Under the pieces are notes generated by a model. The model saw only the letters and a program-made list of their open reading frames with translations. It had not been told where the DNA came from and did not search any database. Made by a program: the position numbers and the translations under genes. This document shows positions 38,013 to 49,600 of a stretch of 64,000 nt of DNA, in pieces (position 1 is the first letter of the stretch; each line of letters begins with the position of its first letter). This stretch comes from Bremerella sp. JC817 (lineage in GTDB: Bacteria; Planctomycetota; Planctomycetia; Pirellulales; Pirellulaceae). The DNA lies in the NCBI RefSeq assembly GCF_040718835.1, contig NZ_JBFEFG010000274.1:1-64000 (forward strand). Reading direction: 5' to 3'.

Positions 38013-38441
38013 TTAACGGGCCTTCAGCGTGAACGGCTCGAGCGAGTTCTCACCTTCGTGGATTTCAATCTTGGCAACCGGTTTCTGCGGATTCCGGTAG
38101 CGACCTTGGAATCGGTCGTCACCTTCGATTAGCGCACCGTCGTCCATCACCTTCTTGGGCCACATCAGGGTTACCAAGTAATTGCCCGGCGTGGCGACTT
38201 CCAGCTTGAACGAACCATCGTTGATCGTTCGGGCCGAAGCGGCAGCGACCTCCGTTTCCTGTCCTTCGTTGTAGAGCAGAACGTAGGCCCCGTCTGCCTC
38301 TTTATCGTTGATCAGTACCTTGCCAGTCACCAGGATCTTCTCGGGCGGGCTCGAACAGCCTCCCAGAAAGATCGTGACCAGAAGGATGACTGCCGCCGAG
38401 ACCGATGCCGGGGCAGCCCATTGCTTCAAACTACTCTTCAC
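38013..38441 (-). CDS. Small lipoprotein with carboxypeptidase-regulatory-like domain
   Basis: A 142-residue predicted lipoprotein. The longer open frame lies inside the DUF1559 gene; a GTG start at 38441 is preferred, since it gives a lipoprotein signal (VILLVTIFLGGC lipobox) and overlaps the end of the DUF1559 frame by 11 bases, typical of translational coupling. The mature part (VTGKVLINDKEADGAYVLLYN, then SFKLEVATPGNYLVTLMWPKK) is a beta-sandwich of the carboxypeptidase-regulatory/transthyretin-like type. Such lipoproteins are regularly paired with DUF1559 genes in planctomycetes. The role is unknown. Confidence 0.78.
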   Translation of the reverse strand: MKSSLKQWAAPASVSAAVILLVTIFLGGCSSPPEKILVTGKVLINDKEADGAYVLLYNEGQETEVAAASARTINDGSFKLEVATPGNYLVTLMWPKKVMDDGALIEGDDRFQGRYRNPQKPVAKIEIHEGENSLEPFTLKAR

Positions 38442-39408
38442 CGACCACCTCGCCACTGTCGCGGGAAGCCATGAAAAGCAGAACGCGCGGGGGGGTGCTT
38501 TCCGTGAAGAACCGGACGCTGCCATCCCCCATGCCAACATTGGCACCGCTAGGATGGAACGCGAAAAGTCCCTGCGAGTTGTTGCAGTTGACGGCACACT
38601 GCGAACCCGCAGGCGTGGTTCCGGTCGGATAGGTCGTCGGCGAGTAATTGTCGTAGGTCTGCAATCGGAACGCACACCATCCAAGCCACGAGCCCCAGGC
38701 CCCTGGCTGATCCATCGTGCGATCTGTATCAGGCATCGGCATGCCAACACCTTTCACATAATGCTTATCCCAGCCGGCGTGTTCCATCAGCATGGTGGTG
38801 TTCGACAAGCCGTCGGTGACCTGGGCCATCTTTGGGAAGTTTCCGGCGAAGATCGGCGTGGGGGATTCGCCACTGGTCGAAACGAGGTTATAGGCCGCCG
38901 ACCAGATGATATGGTTCACCCAGTAATCGAGTGCCCGCCCGGTCAGGATGTTCGGGTCGGTCTCGTCTGACGTATCCCCGGACGTGGTGAAGAAATTGCC
39001 GTAGTTGGAATTCCGCAGCTTCACCAGGTCGTTGTTAGGATTCGACGGACAGTGAATGATCGGAATGTCGAGGTTCTGAATCGTCTGATGTGCCGGCGCG
39101 GCAAAACCACCTTCCAGATCGCGATCGAACATGGCGTCGACATTGCCTTGTTCCAGGAACGCCAGCAAGCCGACCATATGGCCAAACTTCTTGGTACCGC
39201 TTGAAAGGCGAGCGGTCGGGAACGAGCCAAACACATCGTGATAGTTGTGGCAGGCCAATGCCATCTGACGCAGATTGTTCGAGCACTGCATCCGGCGAGC
39301 TGCCTCGCGAGCTTGCTGCACGGCAGGTAAGAGCAGGGCGATCAAGATTCCGATGATCGCAATCACGACCAACAGTTCAACGAGGGTAAAACCTCGGGCT
39401 TTTTGCAT
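38431..39408 (-). CDS. DUF1559 family pilin-like protein
   Basis: A 325-residue protein with a type IV prepilin-like N-terminus: RGFTLVELLVVIAIIGILIALLLP, with Glu at position +5 of the processed form, followed by the conserved AREAARRMQCSNNLRQ. The C-terminal HPSGANVGMGDGSVRF block (H-X9-DG) is the other DUF1559 hallmark. Planctomycetes encode dozens of these; they are probably pseudopilins processed by a prepilin peptidase and displayed at the envelope. The frame is open to 39468, but the ATG at 39408 places the start six residues before the pilin motif, as usual. It is translationally coupled to the lipoprotein. Confidence 0.93.
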   Translation of the reverse strand: MQKARGFTLVELLVVIAIIGILIALLLPAVQQAREAARRMQCSNNLRQMALACHNYHDVFGSFPTARLSSGTKKFGHMVGLLAFLEQGNVDAMFDRDLEGGFAAPAHQTIQNLDIPIIHCPSNPNNDLVKLRNSNYGNFFTTSGDTSDETDPNILTGRALDYWVNHIIWSAAYNLVSTSGESPTPIFAGNFPKMAQVTDGLSNTTMLMEHAGWDKHYVKGVGMPMPDTDRTMDQPGAWGSWLGWCAFRLQTYDNYSPTTYPTGTTPAGSQCAVNCNNSQGLFAFHPSGANVGMGDGSVRFFTESTPPRVLLFMASRDSGEVVGEE

Positions 39409-39710
39409 CTGTCTTGTTCCGGGGGAGAGCTTTGCCAAAGAATCAGCCCGCACAGATGCAATTTGCATACCAGCAGGGTCGCAAAGATTCTCAACGATAA
39501 ATCCCCGAGAAAAGCCATACCTTCAAAATTCGACGCAACGTAACAATGTCGACGTACACGACACGCCTGTCGTACGGAGCGACATTCCGAAGTATCCGGG
39601 GGAAATACGCCCCGCTGAGTGACGGCTTGTCAAACGATCGGCTTTGAAGCCTGTGATCTGTTAAGGAACGACTGGCAAAATGCCGCTAGCAATCAGTCAT
39701 TCGCGCAGCA

Positions 39711-39742
39711 AAAGGGCCGCGCGAGGTAACGCGGCCTTTTCG
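39711..39742 (-). terminator. Hairpin terminator for the 39.8-40.3 kb gene
   Basis: On the minus strand, GGCCGCG and CGCGGCC pair around an eight-base loop, flanked by an A-rich left arm and followed by CTTTTGC. It lies about 30 bases after the stop of the minus-strand gene at 39773. Confidence 0.75.
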
Positions 39743-39772
39743 TGAAATCGAGCCAAGCCAGCCAGCGAATGC

Positions 39773-40321
39773 TTAGGCAGCGCGGCGAACCGTGCTGGTA
39801 GTCATCGCTTCGATCTGGGCCTTGCGGTATCGGCCGAAGCTCAACGATCCGTTGGCGGCCTGGACTTCCCACAGCACGAGGCTCTGCTCGTTGAGCATGC
39901 GTGGAATCCATGAGATCGCCTGGCGGACGCTTTCGGCATCTTGATCGGCCGAGATGATCATCAGGTGAACGTCGCGGACGGTATTCGCCACACGGGGCAA
40001 TGCCATCGCCGCATCGCCAGGCACTAATTGAATCTTGGCCCCCATGGCGTTGAGGGTCTTATGAGCGGTCTTTAGCGCGATGCCGTCGCCGGCAGGTCGT
40101 CCCTCGAACATGTCGATGCCGAGATACTCGATGCGCTGACCCTCAGCATAAAGCTGAGCAAACTCGATGATTTCTTTCGCCCGCTCGATTTTACCGAGGC
40201 CGATTTCGGCGATCTTGACCACCGGAGCATTTTGGCGGATCCAAGAATAGATCTCGCGCTGGTGGACCGGCTTCGAAAACCAAGACTTCAGTAAATAACG
40301 GAGAACACGCCCGGCAGCCAA
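39773..40321 (-). CDS. Uncharacterised protein with methyltransferase-like motifs
   Basis: A 182-residue soluble protein. A segment AEIGLGKIERAKEI resembles motif I of class I SAM-dependent methyltransferases (E-x-G-x-G), and YLGIDMFEG could be motif II with its acidic residue. LVPGDAAMALPRV and HLMIISADQDAESV fit the following strands. The N-terminus has a short basic/hydrophobic segment (VLRYLLKSWFSKP) seen in sugar or lipid methyltransferases. The family could not be named with certainty, and no catalytic residue is clear. It may instead be a related Rossmann-fold protein. It stands alone with its own terminator. Confidence 0.65.
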   Translation of the reverse strand: MAAGRVLRYLLKSWFSKPVHQREIYSWIRQNAPVVKIAEIGLGKIERAKEIIEFAQLYAEGQRIEYLGIDMFEGRPAGDGIALKTAHKTLNAMGAKIQLVPGDAAMALPRVANTVRDVHLMIISADQDAESVRQAISWIPRMLNEQSLVLWEVQAANGSLSFGRYRKAQIEAMTTSTVRRAA

Positions 40322-40714
40322 TTTTGATTCCCTTCAAAACGACGCCCAGTTTCCTGGAAGTTATTGAGATACGAACGTCTATTCGGCAGATGGTGGCCTC
40401 GGTCCGCAATTTTTTCCCCCGATCGTGGGCAGCATATGGGCTGATGTCAGTAAGCCTTCCCTTGTTTACCTAACCGGACCCTGTCTGCATGAAAGACGCA
40501 GTCCGTGAATGGGGCACGGGAATGACTGAGCCGTCTCGGCCCTTAAACCCTCCAGATTGGGGAAATCGTTCGGCAGGGTATCGCACATTTCTCGGAATTG
40601 ATAAGCTTCGAGGACCCCAAAAGTTGCGCCAAGTCGCCCCGGGGCAGGCCTTTGCAAGCTACTCCGATTTAAGGCCACCGCCCGCAGTCAATTCCGTAGT
40701 GAAGAGTGTCGTTT
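40322..40714. other. Intergenic region upstream of the KAS III gene, no gene seen
   Basis: This divergent gap of nearly 400 bases has only short frames (the longest plus-strand one starts at 40489) with no motif support. It should hold promoters for the flanking divergent genes. No firm hairpin or riboswitch was recognised. Confidence 0.45.
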
Positions 40715-41725
40715 GTGAAATACGCATCCATCGGTCCCATCTCCACTTTCCTCCCCCAAAGGATTGAGACCAACCAGCAACTGCAAGACGAATTCCCTGG
40801 TTGGGACATGGATCTGATTTTTACGAAAACCGGGATCGCCGCGCGGCATATTGCCGAGCCAGCCGAAACGGCTTCCGATCTGGGTGTCCAGGCTGCGCAG
40901 CGACTTTTTGAAGAGCACAACGTCGATCCTCAATCGATCGACTTCCTGTTGTTCTGCACCCAGACGCCTGACTATCCACTGCCTACCACCGCTTGCTTGA
41001 TGCAAGAACGTTTGGGCCTGCGAGTCTCGTGCGGGGCTCTCGATTTCAACCTCGGCTGCTCTGGCTTCATCTATGGACTCTCGCTTGCCGAAGGACTCAT
41101 CCGAGCCGGCATCGCCCGCCGAGTGCTGTTCATCACGGCCGAGACCTATTCCAAGTACATCGACGCCGACGATCGCAGCCTGCGAACGATCTTTGGCGAT
41201 GGCGCCGCGGCCACGCTGATCGAGGCCTGCGACGAACCAACACTCGATGGCTTCCAATTCGGAACCGACGGGACCGGAGCCGACACGCTGATGGTGACCG
41301 ACGGTGGAGCTCGTCGTCCGGAAGACGCCCACACACCTCGACATCGCAAGCGTTGGGATAGCCGGCTGTACATGGATGGTCCCGCCCTGATCAACTTCAC
41401 CGTGGGTGCAATTCCGCAGCTCGTGCAGAACATTTTCTCGGCCGCTGGAATTCCTAATTCCGCGGTCGATCTCTATCTATTTCACCAGGCGACCCGTAAA
41501 ATGCTGGAGCAGTTGCAGGAGAGCCTGGGGGTCGATAGCGACCGCATGCCAATCGCCCTGGAAAACGTGGGCAACACGGTATCGGCGACCATCCCTTTGT
41601 TGATTCACGACTTGCGGAAGCAAGGCCGCTTGAAGAAGGGCTCGAAGCACCTTTTGGTTGGCTTTGGCGTGGGCTGGTCCTGGGGTGGCTGCATCTGGCA
41701 CGATCACTATGGCAGCGGGGCCTGA
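40715..41725 (+). CDS. 3-oxoacyl-ACP synthase III family protein (KAS III)
   Basis: A 336-residue thiolase-fold condensing enzyme. The catalytic Cys is in DFNLGCSGFIYGL, His in LFHQATRKM and Asn in NVGNTVSATIP, the complete FabH-type Cys-His-Asn triad. FabH joins acetyl-CoA to malonyl-ACP to begin fatty-acid synthesis, but many paralogs make other ketides or branched products, and no other fab genes flank this one. GTG 40715 is preferred since a GAAGAG lies eight bases upstream; GTG 40706 would add three residues. It is followed after 32 bases by the AlgH-family gene on the same strand. Confidence 0.9.
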   Translation: MKYASIGPISTFLPQRIETNQQLQDEFPGWDMDLIFTKTGIAARHIAEPAETASDLGVQAAQRLFEEHNVDPQSIDFLLFCTQTPDYPLPTTACLMQERLGLRVSCGALDFNLGCSGFIYGLSLAEGLIRAGIARRVLFITAETYSKYIDADDRSLRTIFGDGAAATLIEACDEPTLDGFQFGTDGTGADTLMVTDGGARRPEDAHTPRHRKRWDSRLYMDGPALINFTVGAIPQLVQNIFSAAGIPNSAVDLYLFHQATRKMLEQLQESLGVDSDRMPIALENVGNTVSATIPLLIHDLRKQGRLKKGSKHLLVGFGVGWSWGGCIWHDHYGSGA

Positions 41726-41757
41726 GGTTTCGGCTCGATCACGAGGAGTTCGCCACC

Positions 41758-42312
41758 ATGCCATCTTTGGCCGGTCAATTTCTGATTGCGTCTCCCTATC
41801 TCCCTGATCCGAATTTTCAGCGGACGGTAGTGCTGATGGTGCAGCATGACGAAGAGGGGGCATTGGGCCTGGTGCTGACTCGGCCGATCAATCTGACCGT
41901 GCAGCAAGTCTGGAAGAACGTCTCTGGCGAGCAAATCGACGCCCCTGAGTTTGTCCTGCAAGGTGGTCCGGTCGAAGGACCATTGATGGCCATCCATCAG
42001 GAAGAAGAACTGAGCGAGCTTGAGATCCTGCCGGGCGTTTACTTTTCAAGCCAACGCGAAAACATCGAACCACTCATCCGCGAAGGTCGCAAGGCGTTCC
42101 GTCTCTTCCTCGGTTACTCAGGCTGGGCCGCTCAGCAGCTGGAAGACGAGATGCAGGTCGGTGGCTGGCTTACCTTGCCGGCGACACAAGAGCAGGTCTT
42201 CGAGACGAACAACGAAGCGTTGTGGAAGAGCGTGACCGGAGAAGTGGGATCGAACATCATGCGCGAGTCGCTCAATTTAAAGCGTATGCCGCAAGATCCC
42301 AATATGAACTAG
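41758..42312 (+). CDS. YqgE/AlgH (UPF0301) family protein
   Basis: A 184-residue member of the UPF0301 family. The start LAGQFLIASPYLPDPNFQRTVV and the GALGLVLTRPI, GGPVEGP and FLGYSGWAAQQLEDE segments are all typical. A role in alginate regulation was reported for AlgH in Pseudomonas, but the molecular function of the family remains unknown. The ATG at 41758 is the natural start, with GAGGAG nine bases upstream. It is probably cotranscribed with the KAS III gene and converges on the M24 peptidase gene. A short inverted repeat (AGCCAGG ... CCTGGCT, about 42325-42352) may weakly terminate it. Confidence 0.92.
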   Translation: MPSLAGQFLIASPYLPDPNFQRTVVLMVQHDEEGALGLVLTRPINLTVQQVWKNVSGEQIDAPEFVLQGGPVEGPLMAIHQEEELSELEILPGVYFSSQRENIEPLIREGRKAFRLFLGYSGWAAQQLEDEMQVGGWLTLPATQEQVFETNNEALWKSVTGEVGSNIMRESLNLKRMPQDPNMN

Positions 42313-42378
42313 CCAGGTCCAGCCAGCCAGGCCGCGAGAACCGATCCTGGCTGACGGCCTAATTCTAAGACGACCGAA

Positions 42379-43482
42379 CTATGCCAGTTCCATCTTGAAC
42401 GGCGAGAGATTCTCGATTCCGGTTTCTGTCACCAGGTAATCGTTCTCGAGTCGCATGCCGAACTTCAAGCGGGCATCGTACAGACCTGGTTCGCAGGTAA
42501 ACACGTCGCCGACCTCAAACTTATCGTCCCAGCACGAGTTCAAGTGTGGAGCTTCGTGCGGATACAAACCGATCCCGTGTCCCAAGTGATGCGGAAACTC
42601 GCCAATCGGAGCAGCCTTCAGAATGTCTTGAACTTCGAGGAACAGTTCCTTGCAGCTCTTGCCTGGCTTCACAACCGACTCCAGGTGGGCGAAGACCTTC
42701 ATGATGTAGGTCCAAGCTTCCAGCTGTTCGTCAGTAGGCTTGCCGTTGACCGCGATCGCGCGGCTGTTGTCGGCGAAGTATCCGCGGAAGGCAGGGCCCA
42801 GGTCGAGGATGTACAGTTCGCCATCTTCCACCTTGCGATCTCGGGCCGGACCACCCATTTCGCCACTGGCGTAATCGTTGCCGGTGCCGGTGAGTGCCTC
42901 GCCATACTGGGCGACGGCAGCCGCTTGAAGCTGGTTGAAGACTTCCAGTTCGTTGATGCCGGGACAGATGATCTCTCGAGCCTTCTCGTACATCTTCTCG
43001 GTACCGCTGATCGCCATGCGAATCTTGGCGATTTCGTCCGCATCTTTCTTACGACGCTGGCGATAGATCTCCGGCTCGATGTCGACCAGTTCCGCAGGGA
43101 ATTGGCTCGAGACGTGAACCGGGTAGCTCGAGTATTCGACGCCCAGACGCTTCAGGCCGCCAGCTTCTTTCAAGATCGCCAGCACGGCGTCGCTCGATGC
43201 GGCACGCTGGTCGTTTCGCAGCGTGCAAAGCCACTGGGCTTCGTAGGTACGCACGTCGTCCGCAGCGGCGGTTTCTGGTGCTTCGTTTGGGGCGACCAGG
43301 CCCACGCGGCCATCGGCAAACAAGACAGCCGCCGGCGAGAACTTGAACTCGTAACGCGGGCCAACCAACCACTGCACATGTTCGTTATGCGTCACAACGA
43401 TCGCGTCGAGCGATTGGCCTTCCAGGGTCGCTAACAAACGTTTCTGCCGACCACGGCAAGCTTCGACGTCGATTCCCAGCAT
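42379..43482 (-). CDS. M24 family peptidase (Xaa-Pro aminopeptidase-like)
   Basis: A 367-residue pita-bread-fold metallopeptidase. After a creatinase-like N-terminal domain (about 1-140), the metal ligands appear in order: the Asp in LYILDLGPAFRGYFADNSR (two Asp residues), the His in FPHHLGHGIGL, Glu in FTCEPGL and Glu in MRLENDYLV. Such enzymes cut the bond before proline in peptides. No signal peptide is seen, so it is cytoplasmic. The ATG at 43482 follows a GGAG site and is preferred to the start six codons upstream. Confidence 0.92.
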   Translation of the reverse strand: MLGIDVEACRGRQKRLLATLEGQSLDAIVVTHNEHVQWLVGPRYEFKFSPAAVLFADGRVGLVAPNEAPETAAADDVRTYEAQWLCTLRNDQRAASSDAVLAILKEAGGLKRLGVEYSSYPVHVSSQFPAELVDIEPEIYRQRRKKDADEIAKIRMAISGTEKMYEKAREIICPGINELEVFNQLQAAAVAQYGEALTGTGNDYASGEMGGPARDRKVEDGELYILDLGPAFRGYFADNSRAIAVNGKPTDEQLEAWTYIMKVFAHLESVVKPGKSCKELFLEVQDILKAAPIGEFPHHLGHGIGLYPHEAPHLNSCWDDKFEVGDVFTCEPGLYDARLKFGMRLENDYLVTETGIENLSPFKMELA

Positions 43483-43619
43483 GATGTCTTTTCTCCGCAA
43501 TGATAGTATCGGTGGGGGTGGGCATGCATTGCCCCGGTCAACCTAACAGCCCAGCACCGCGATGAAAAGTACGGCCAGCCCGCAATTCGCCCACAACCCG
43601 TCCCATCGGGGTGGGCGCA

Positions 43620-43653
43620 TAAGAAGAGCCGCCCCCGGGAAGGCGCGGCTCTT
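43620..43653 (-). terminator. Hairpin after the giant surface protein gene
   Basis: AAGAGCCGC (43624-43632) pairs perfectly with 43645-43653 around a GC-rich loop. On the minus strand it is followed by CTTATG, a weak tract, and lies about 40 bases after the stop of the giant gene. Confidence 0.65.
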
Positions 43654-43690
43654 CAGTAGATCTTGAGGGTCTATCACTTCCGTCGAGCGA

Positions 43691-46600
43691 TTAACCTTCC
43701 AGATCCGAGTTAAGGTCCCAGTCGGCGAACAGGTCGTCGACGTTGGTGGAATCGTCTTCGATGGCTGCGTAGTTGACGTCTTCCACGGCGTCGGCCAGCA
43801 GCAGCGAGGAGTCGTCGATGGTCAGCGTGGCGACAGCCGAGTCAATCTCGTCCATCTGCTGCTGTACTTCCGTCGACGACGAGGTGGTTACTCGTACACC
43901 GTTGCGTACCAGTTGATCGAACACAGCCGGAGTGATCGGGGCTTCGACGCCCGTGCGGCCACTGACCGTTTCGACATCGACCACGTCGTTGAAGACGAAG
44001 GTCATTGGCTGGTTGGTGATGATGGTCGCTGGAGCATCGTCGACAATCGTTTCGCTCGAAACGGAAGCGGCCGTCAGGGCAGCACCGCCAAGGTAAACGG
44101 TCGAGTTGGCCGTAGCCGAAGCGTAAGCCGTTTCCAGGATCTGAACGTCCAGAGCCGAGATCGTCTTGCGTTGACCTGGTTCCAGAGCAGCGTTCATCAC
44201 GTCGCCGTTGTGTTCGATGTCGTCCAAGTGCTGAGCGTAGTCATCCAGCATCGCGACGAAGTCCGCCCCGATGAAGATCTGGTTGCCATCGAAGTCGGTC
44301 ACGACGTTCTCAGCGAAGGCACTGTAGTGCGACATGAAGCCGTACAAGTGACCCAGTTCGTGCAGGATCACGGTATACAGGTCGTACTGACCTTCTGCCG
44401 GTCCGCCTTCCAGGTCGGTGCTCCAACCCAAGCCGGCACCGTCGTCGTCGATGGTCAGCACGCCGAAAGCTGGCATGCCATCTTCGTCCAGTTCCAGCAG
44501 TTGGGCTTCACCCAGTTGGGAGTCGCCGAAGTTCTTGACGACCAGCTTCACATCGATTGGTTCTTCCCAACCCAAGGCAGCTTGCCAGTCCGTGACGGCT
44601 TGATCGAAAACTTCCTGCAGGGTGTTTGGCCCGGCAACGTCGACGCTCGATCCGACCCAGGTCTGCGTGAATGCTTCTGGGTAGATGATCTTGTCGCCGT
44701 TGACACGGCTACGGCCCATGTTCTGCTGGAAGTAGCTGAAGTCTTGAACACCGACCTTACCGTCGTTGTTGAAGTCCATCAGATCGACAATCTTGCGATT
44801 GTCGGTCACCGACGAACGGCCCATCATCTGGGTCAGGATACTGAAGTCCTGCACGCCCACTTTGCCGTCGTTGTTGGCATCGTAAGCGACGCCCCAGACT
44901 TCCAGGTTTGGCGTAACGGTAACGGTCGCATCGCGTTCGCCGATGGCAGTCAGCATCAGCTTGGCACTCGAAACGGTAATATCGAGCGATTCCGACAGTT
45001 CGTCATCTTCCAGCGAAACGTCGATCCCGTCGCTACCGATCGATTCCAGCTTCACGCGGCCCAGCAGCACGAACTTGTCGCTACCCAGCGTCATGTTGCT
45101 CGACTGGCTACCCAGTCCGCTGATCGTGCCGGTTGCATCGTCGATGGTTCCGGTACGATTGAGCGACATCGACGAAGCGTATTCAATCTCGGTCGCGGTA
45201 TAGAGGTCGGTGTTGTAGCCGAGGTCGACCAGGCCGCCGAAGATGCCTGCCGCGTCAGCCGTGTTGCCCCAGACTTCGACCCATAGCGAATCCCATTCGG
45301 TGGCAAACTTGGTATTGGTCGGCAGTTCGGCAACTTGACCATTGGCGTCGGTCGCGGTGCGTTCCTGGTTGACCGTGACGAAGACGCCAGACCCATCTTC
45401 CAGGACCTGACCGTCTTCTTCGTAAACGGTACCTCGCAGAGCAACACCCGAACCACCACCGTAGGTCGCGGTAACCGTGATGTCGGTCAGCAGGTTGTAA
45501 AGAGTTTCCGCAGTCGGACTTCCAGAGACACCAGTGTTCAATGTCAGGTAGTCGTTTAGAAGCGTGCGGAAGAAGTCGATTTCCAGCGTAAAGGCAGTTC
45601 CCGCTGCGTTGGAAGTCAGCTTACCCGTTTCCGTGGCATTGGCGCGACTTTCGACGGAGTACCCACCCAAACCGATTTGCGTGATCCCAGTCCGGCTTGA
45701 GTAACGAGCGACATCGAGCAAGCCACTGGCGAATTCGAGATCGATACCGTTGGTGCTAAACGTCGCACCCGCCGAAACCGTAGGATCGCCCGTTAAGGAA
45801 ATCGTCGAACCAGCACCAAAACGCAACGTGGTTTCGCGAAGAGCATTCACGTAGTCGACGTCCTGGGCATTCTGTACTTCGAACCCGAAGTTACCTTCAT
45901 CTAGGATATTGCCACTTCCTGGAATGTTTGGTTCCATTTCTCCTGCGTTGAGACCGAAGACCAACTCGCTGCCAATGATCGTCATGCTTGTCGGATTCAT
46001 CGGGTCATCAAAGGTGACGTAGATCACACCGCTGACGTCGATAGCATTCGTGTTGTTGGCCTGAAGCGTGATCTGCGTGTTAGCAACCGAACTTCCGGTC
46101 GCACCGATCAATAAATTCGCTTGCCCGCTCGAAACGGTGAAGGTGTAGGCATCGACCACTTCGACACTAGGAGCCGTGACCGTCAACTGAGCTGGATTCA
46201 AATCTTCCAGGCTGAGGAGAGGCTGATTAACTGGCTTGCCGCCGGTGTCGCCGGTGTCGGCTGGTTCCATCGTAATCGACGTGCTGCCGCTGTAGTCGAT
46301 CGAGATCAGATCACCGATCTGCGAACCACCCGAGTCGATGTCCTGCTTCGCAGTGAACTGCAGGTAACCGAAACGAACGTATTCGCCGTTGTAACCGATC
46401 GATTCGAAGTCGTCCGGAGCGTCGTCGATACCGAAGTAGGCATTGAACAACTTGATTTCGCCGGTCGTGTTGTTGACCGTTGGTGGATCCGAGTTGTTAC
46501 CGGTACCGAATGGCAGGACAACACTGCTGGCGTCGGCGATGGTCAGGTAGGTGGTGTTGAACGTGAAATCGAGCAACACGTTGCGGAAACCTTCCAACCA

Positions 46601-49600
46601 GGCGTTGACGTAGTCGTCGGTCTCGGTGACCGATTCACGTGGCACGAAGCTGGTACCCCAGATTTCGACGAAGAACGTCTGGCCATCGGCGATCTGCGAC
46701 AGGGCAGTTGGCAGTTCGTTTACCGAAATACCGGCCGTTTCCAGGGAACTGTTGGTTGGGCTGGCAACCGGGATGAACTGGAAGTCAACCGTATTCTTCA
46801 ACGTGATGTCGACACCAACCCAAAGTGGATCGCTGGCCGACAGCATGCCGCTGGAGGTTTCGGTGGCGGTGATTTCCAGGAAGAAGGCCTGGCCAGAGCT
46901 CTTCAATGCTTCTGGCAAACCAACCTGATCGTTGAGGTCTGGTGTACGATCCTGCGTCGCATCGTAGTGACGGAAGACGATGATCAGTTCGTCGGTATTG
47001 TTGTCGTAGACAACGGTTTGAATGAAATCGAGCGACTGAAGGTAAGCCGCGTTGGCAACCGTCAGCGTCAGATTGTCGTTGTCCTGATCATTGAACTGCG
47101 AGCGGAACTGAGCTCCGTCGTAGCGTACTTCGTAGAAGGCATCGGCCGTACCAGCGTCGATCTGGTTGGTGTCCGATTCGTCAACCGTGCCCAGATTGAA
47201 CGTCGCACCGGTTAATTCCGGAGCATCGTTCTTATCGTTGACCGCGATCGTCAGTTCCAACGTGTCGGTTGCTCCGGCAGCGTCTTCGACTTGAACAGTC
47301 AGGGTGTAGGACGGGGTGGATTCGAAGTCCAGTACCGAAGCGTCTGGAACCGTGATTTCGCCCGTCACGGAATCGATCACGAAGACACCGACCCCGGTAC
47401 CACCGATGATCGAGTATTCGGCCGTGTCGCTATTGTCTTCATCGGTCGAAGCCACGGTACCAACCGAAACGTTGTCCAAGGCATCTTCGTCGACGCTGAA
47501 GTCGTTGGCACCGGTCGTGATCACAGGGGCTTCGTTGACGTTATTGATCGTCACCGTGATCAACTGTTCGACGTCGTTTCCGGCCGTATCGGTTGCTACG
47601 ACGGTGAAGGTCAGTTCGGTGTTGGTCTCGTAGTCGAGAGCAGCCGAATCGATGATGCGAATTTCGCCGCTCGCGGAATCGATCGAGAAGGTCGTGTTCG
47701 GATCTTTGAAGGCGTAAGTAACCGTTTCGCCATCTTCGTCGGTCGCGTCGACATCGAAGATCACGTCGCTGCCATCAGGCGTGTTTTCGTCGAGATCGAA
47801 GTTGTCTGGCGTCTGGAAGACAGGAGCTGGATTCTTGCGAACCAGGATGTTCAGCACGATTCCGTTTGTGAAGCCAAGATCGCTGTTCGAATCGAGAGTG
47901 CCATCGCTGTAGTTAAAGGCCAACTGGAACAGCATTTCGTCTTCGGTGAAGTTGACCGGATTGGTCAGCGTCAGATTACCTGCCGAGTCGAGGGCGAAGA
48001 AAGCTTCACCACTCAGCCCATCGGTACGCTGGCTGAAGACGATCGTCGAGAGATCCATCGTTTCTGGATCGACATCGTCCAGCAGCGACAGAATGCTGCC
48101 AAGGTTCGTGAGGTTGTCGGCCGTATCGGTATCGACAAACTTGTAGCGAACGTCGAAGTTGTCGGTCGGGCTGCTGAAGATCGGCAGCTCGTTCATTGGG
48201 TTGATGGTGATCGTGATGTTGTCACTGACCGACTTGCCGCCTGGATCGGTTGCTTCGATCGTCAGCGTGATCTCGGCGTCGCCGTTGACCTGCAGTGCTT
48301 CGTAATCGAGCAGGGTTGGATCTTTGATCACCAACTGGTTGCCGACAATCTCGAAGGCTTCACTGCCTGGGGTATTTGCCAGGGTGTAGGTCAGATAGTT
48401 GACCTGGGCCGTGGTGTTGTCTGCGTCGGCGAACGAGTTGTTCAAGTTGTAGACAACTTCGCCAGCTTGAATGTTGTTGTCGTTGTCGTCAGCGTGCTGA
48501 ACCAGTTCGTCAACCGAGACCGGCGAAGCAGGATCGCTGAAGGTTGGCGTGTCGTTCAGGTTGACCACGGTGATCGTGATCGCTCGGCGAACTTCGCCAC
48601 CCAGGGCATCGCGAACAACCAGATCAACATCGAAGGTGCCGTTCGAAGCACCGAAGCTGTTGACGTAGTTGAACCGCAGGTTGTCCGCGTTAGCGAGGAC
48701 CAGCGTGTACTCGCCATTGACCATATCGGCGTCGTCGGCCAGGGCAACATTGAAGAGTGCGGCCAACTCAGGACTCGTGAAAGAGGCATTCGGTTCAACC
48801 GTGTAGACCAGCGGGTTGTCCCCTTCCAGGTCGGTCGCCAGGATGTCGAGGTCCTCGTCAATGACGTCACCCACACCCAGGTTATTGGCTCCGCCATCTG
48901 GCAGGTTTTCATTGACGGTGATGACCGTACCTTCGGCTGGCGAATTCGCCACGAACTCTGGAGGCGAGTTGACCACCACCTTGAAGGTAACGGTGATCGT
49001 CTTGAAGGCACCGTCGTTGTCCGTAACCACGACATTATTGAGCGTGACTTCCAGTTCGTCGTTGACCAACACTCCCGAAGGGATTTCATTGGTCAACACC
49101 ACTTGGCCAAACTCGTTAACCGTAAAGTACGAGTTGGCCGAGAAGTCTTCGTAGGACAGCGTCCCACCGACATCAGGATCGACCAGGCCGATCGTCTTGA
49201 CTACGCTTCCAACTTCACCTGCCTCGTCGACCGAGTTGTAGCGAACCGACCCCAAGTCGACTGTATTTGCGGCTGGTAGTTCGTTGACGTTGGTGACGTC
49301 GACGGTAACCGTGCCGGTGACGGTACGAGCTGGATTGCCGGTGTCGGTCGCCTCGATCATGAGGGTATAGCTCGACAGGGCAGGCGTTTCTTCGTCGAAG
49401 CCACCCAACTGATTCACGACGATATTGAAACCACCATTGCCATCGGAAACGATTGCGAAGTAGTTGTTCGGATCGCCACCGACAATCTGGTAGCTCAAGG
49501 TTTGACCAGCGTCTTCATCTGCGAAGAAGGCATTCAGATCGGCGTCGGTGCTGCCGTCCGTCGTGACGACATCGCCGACTTGAGCGTCTTCAGGAATCTC

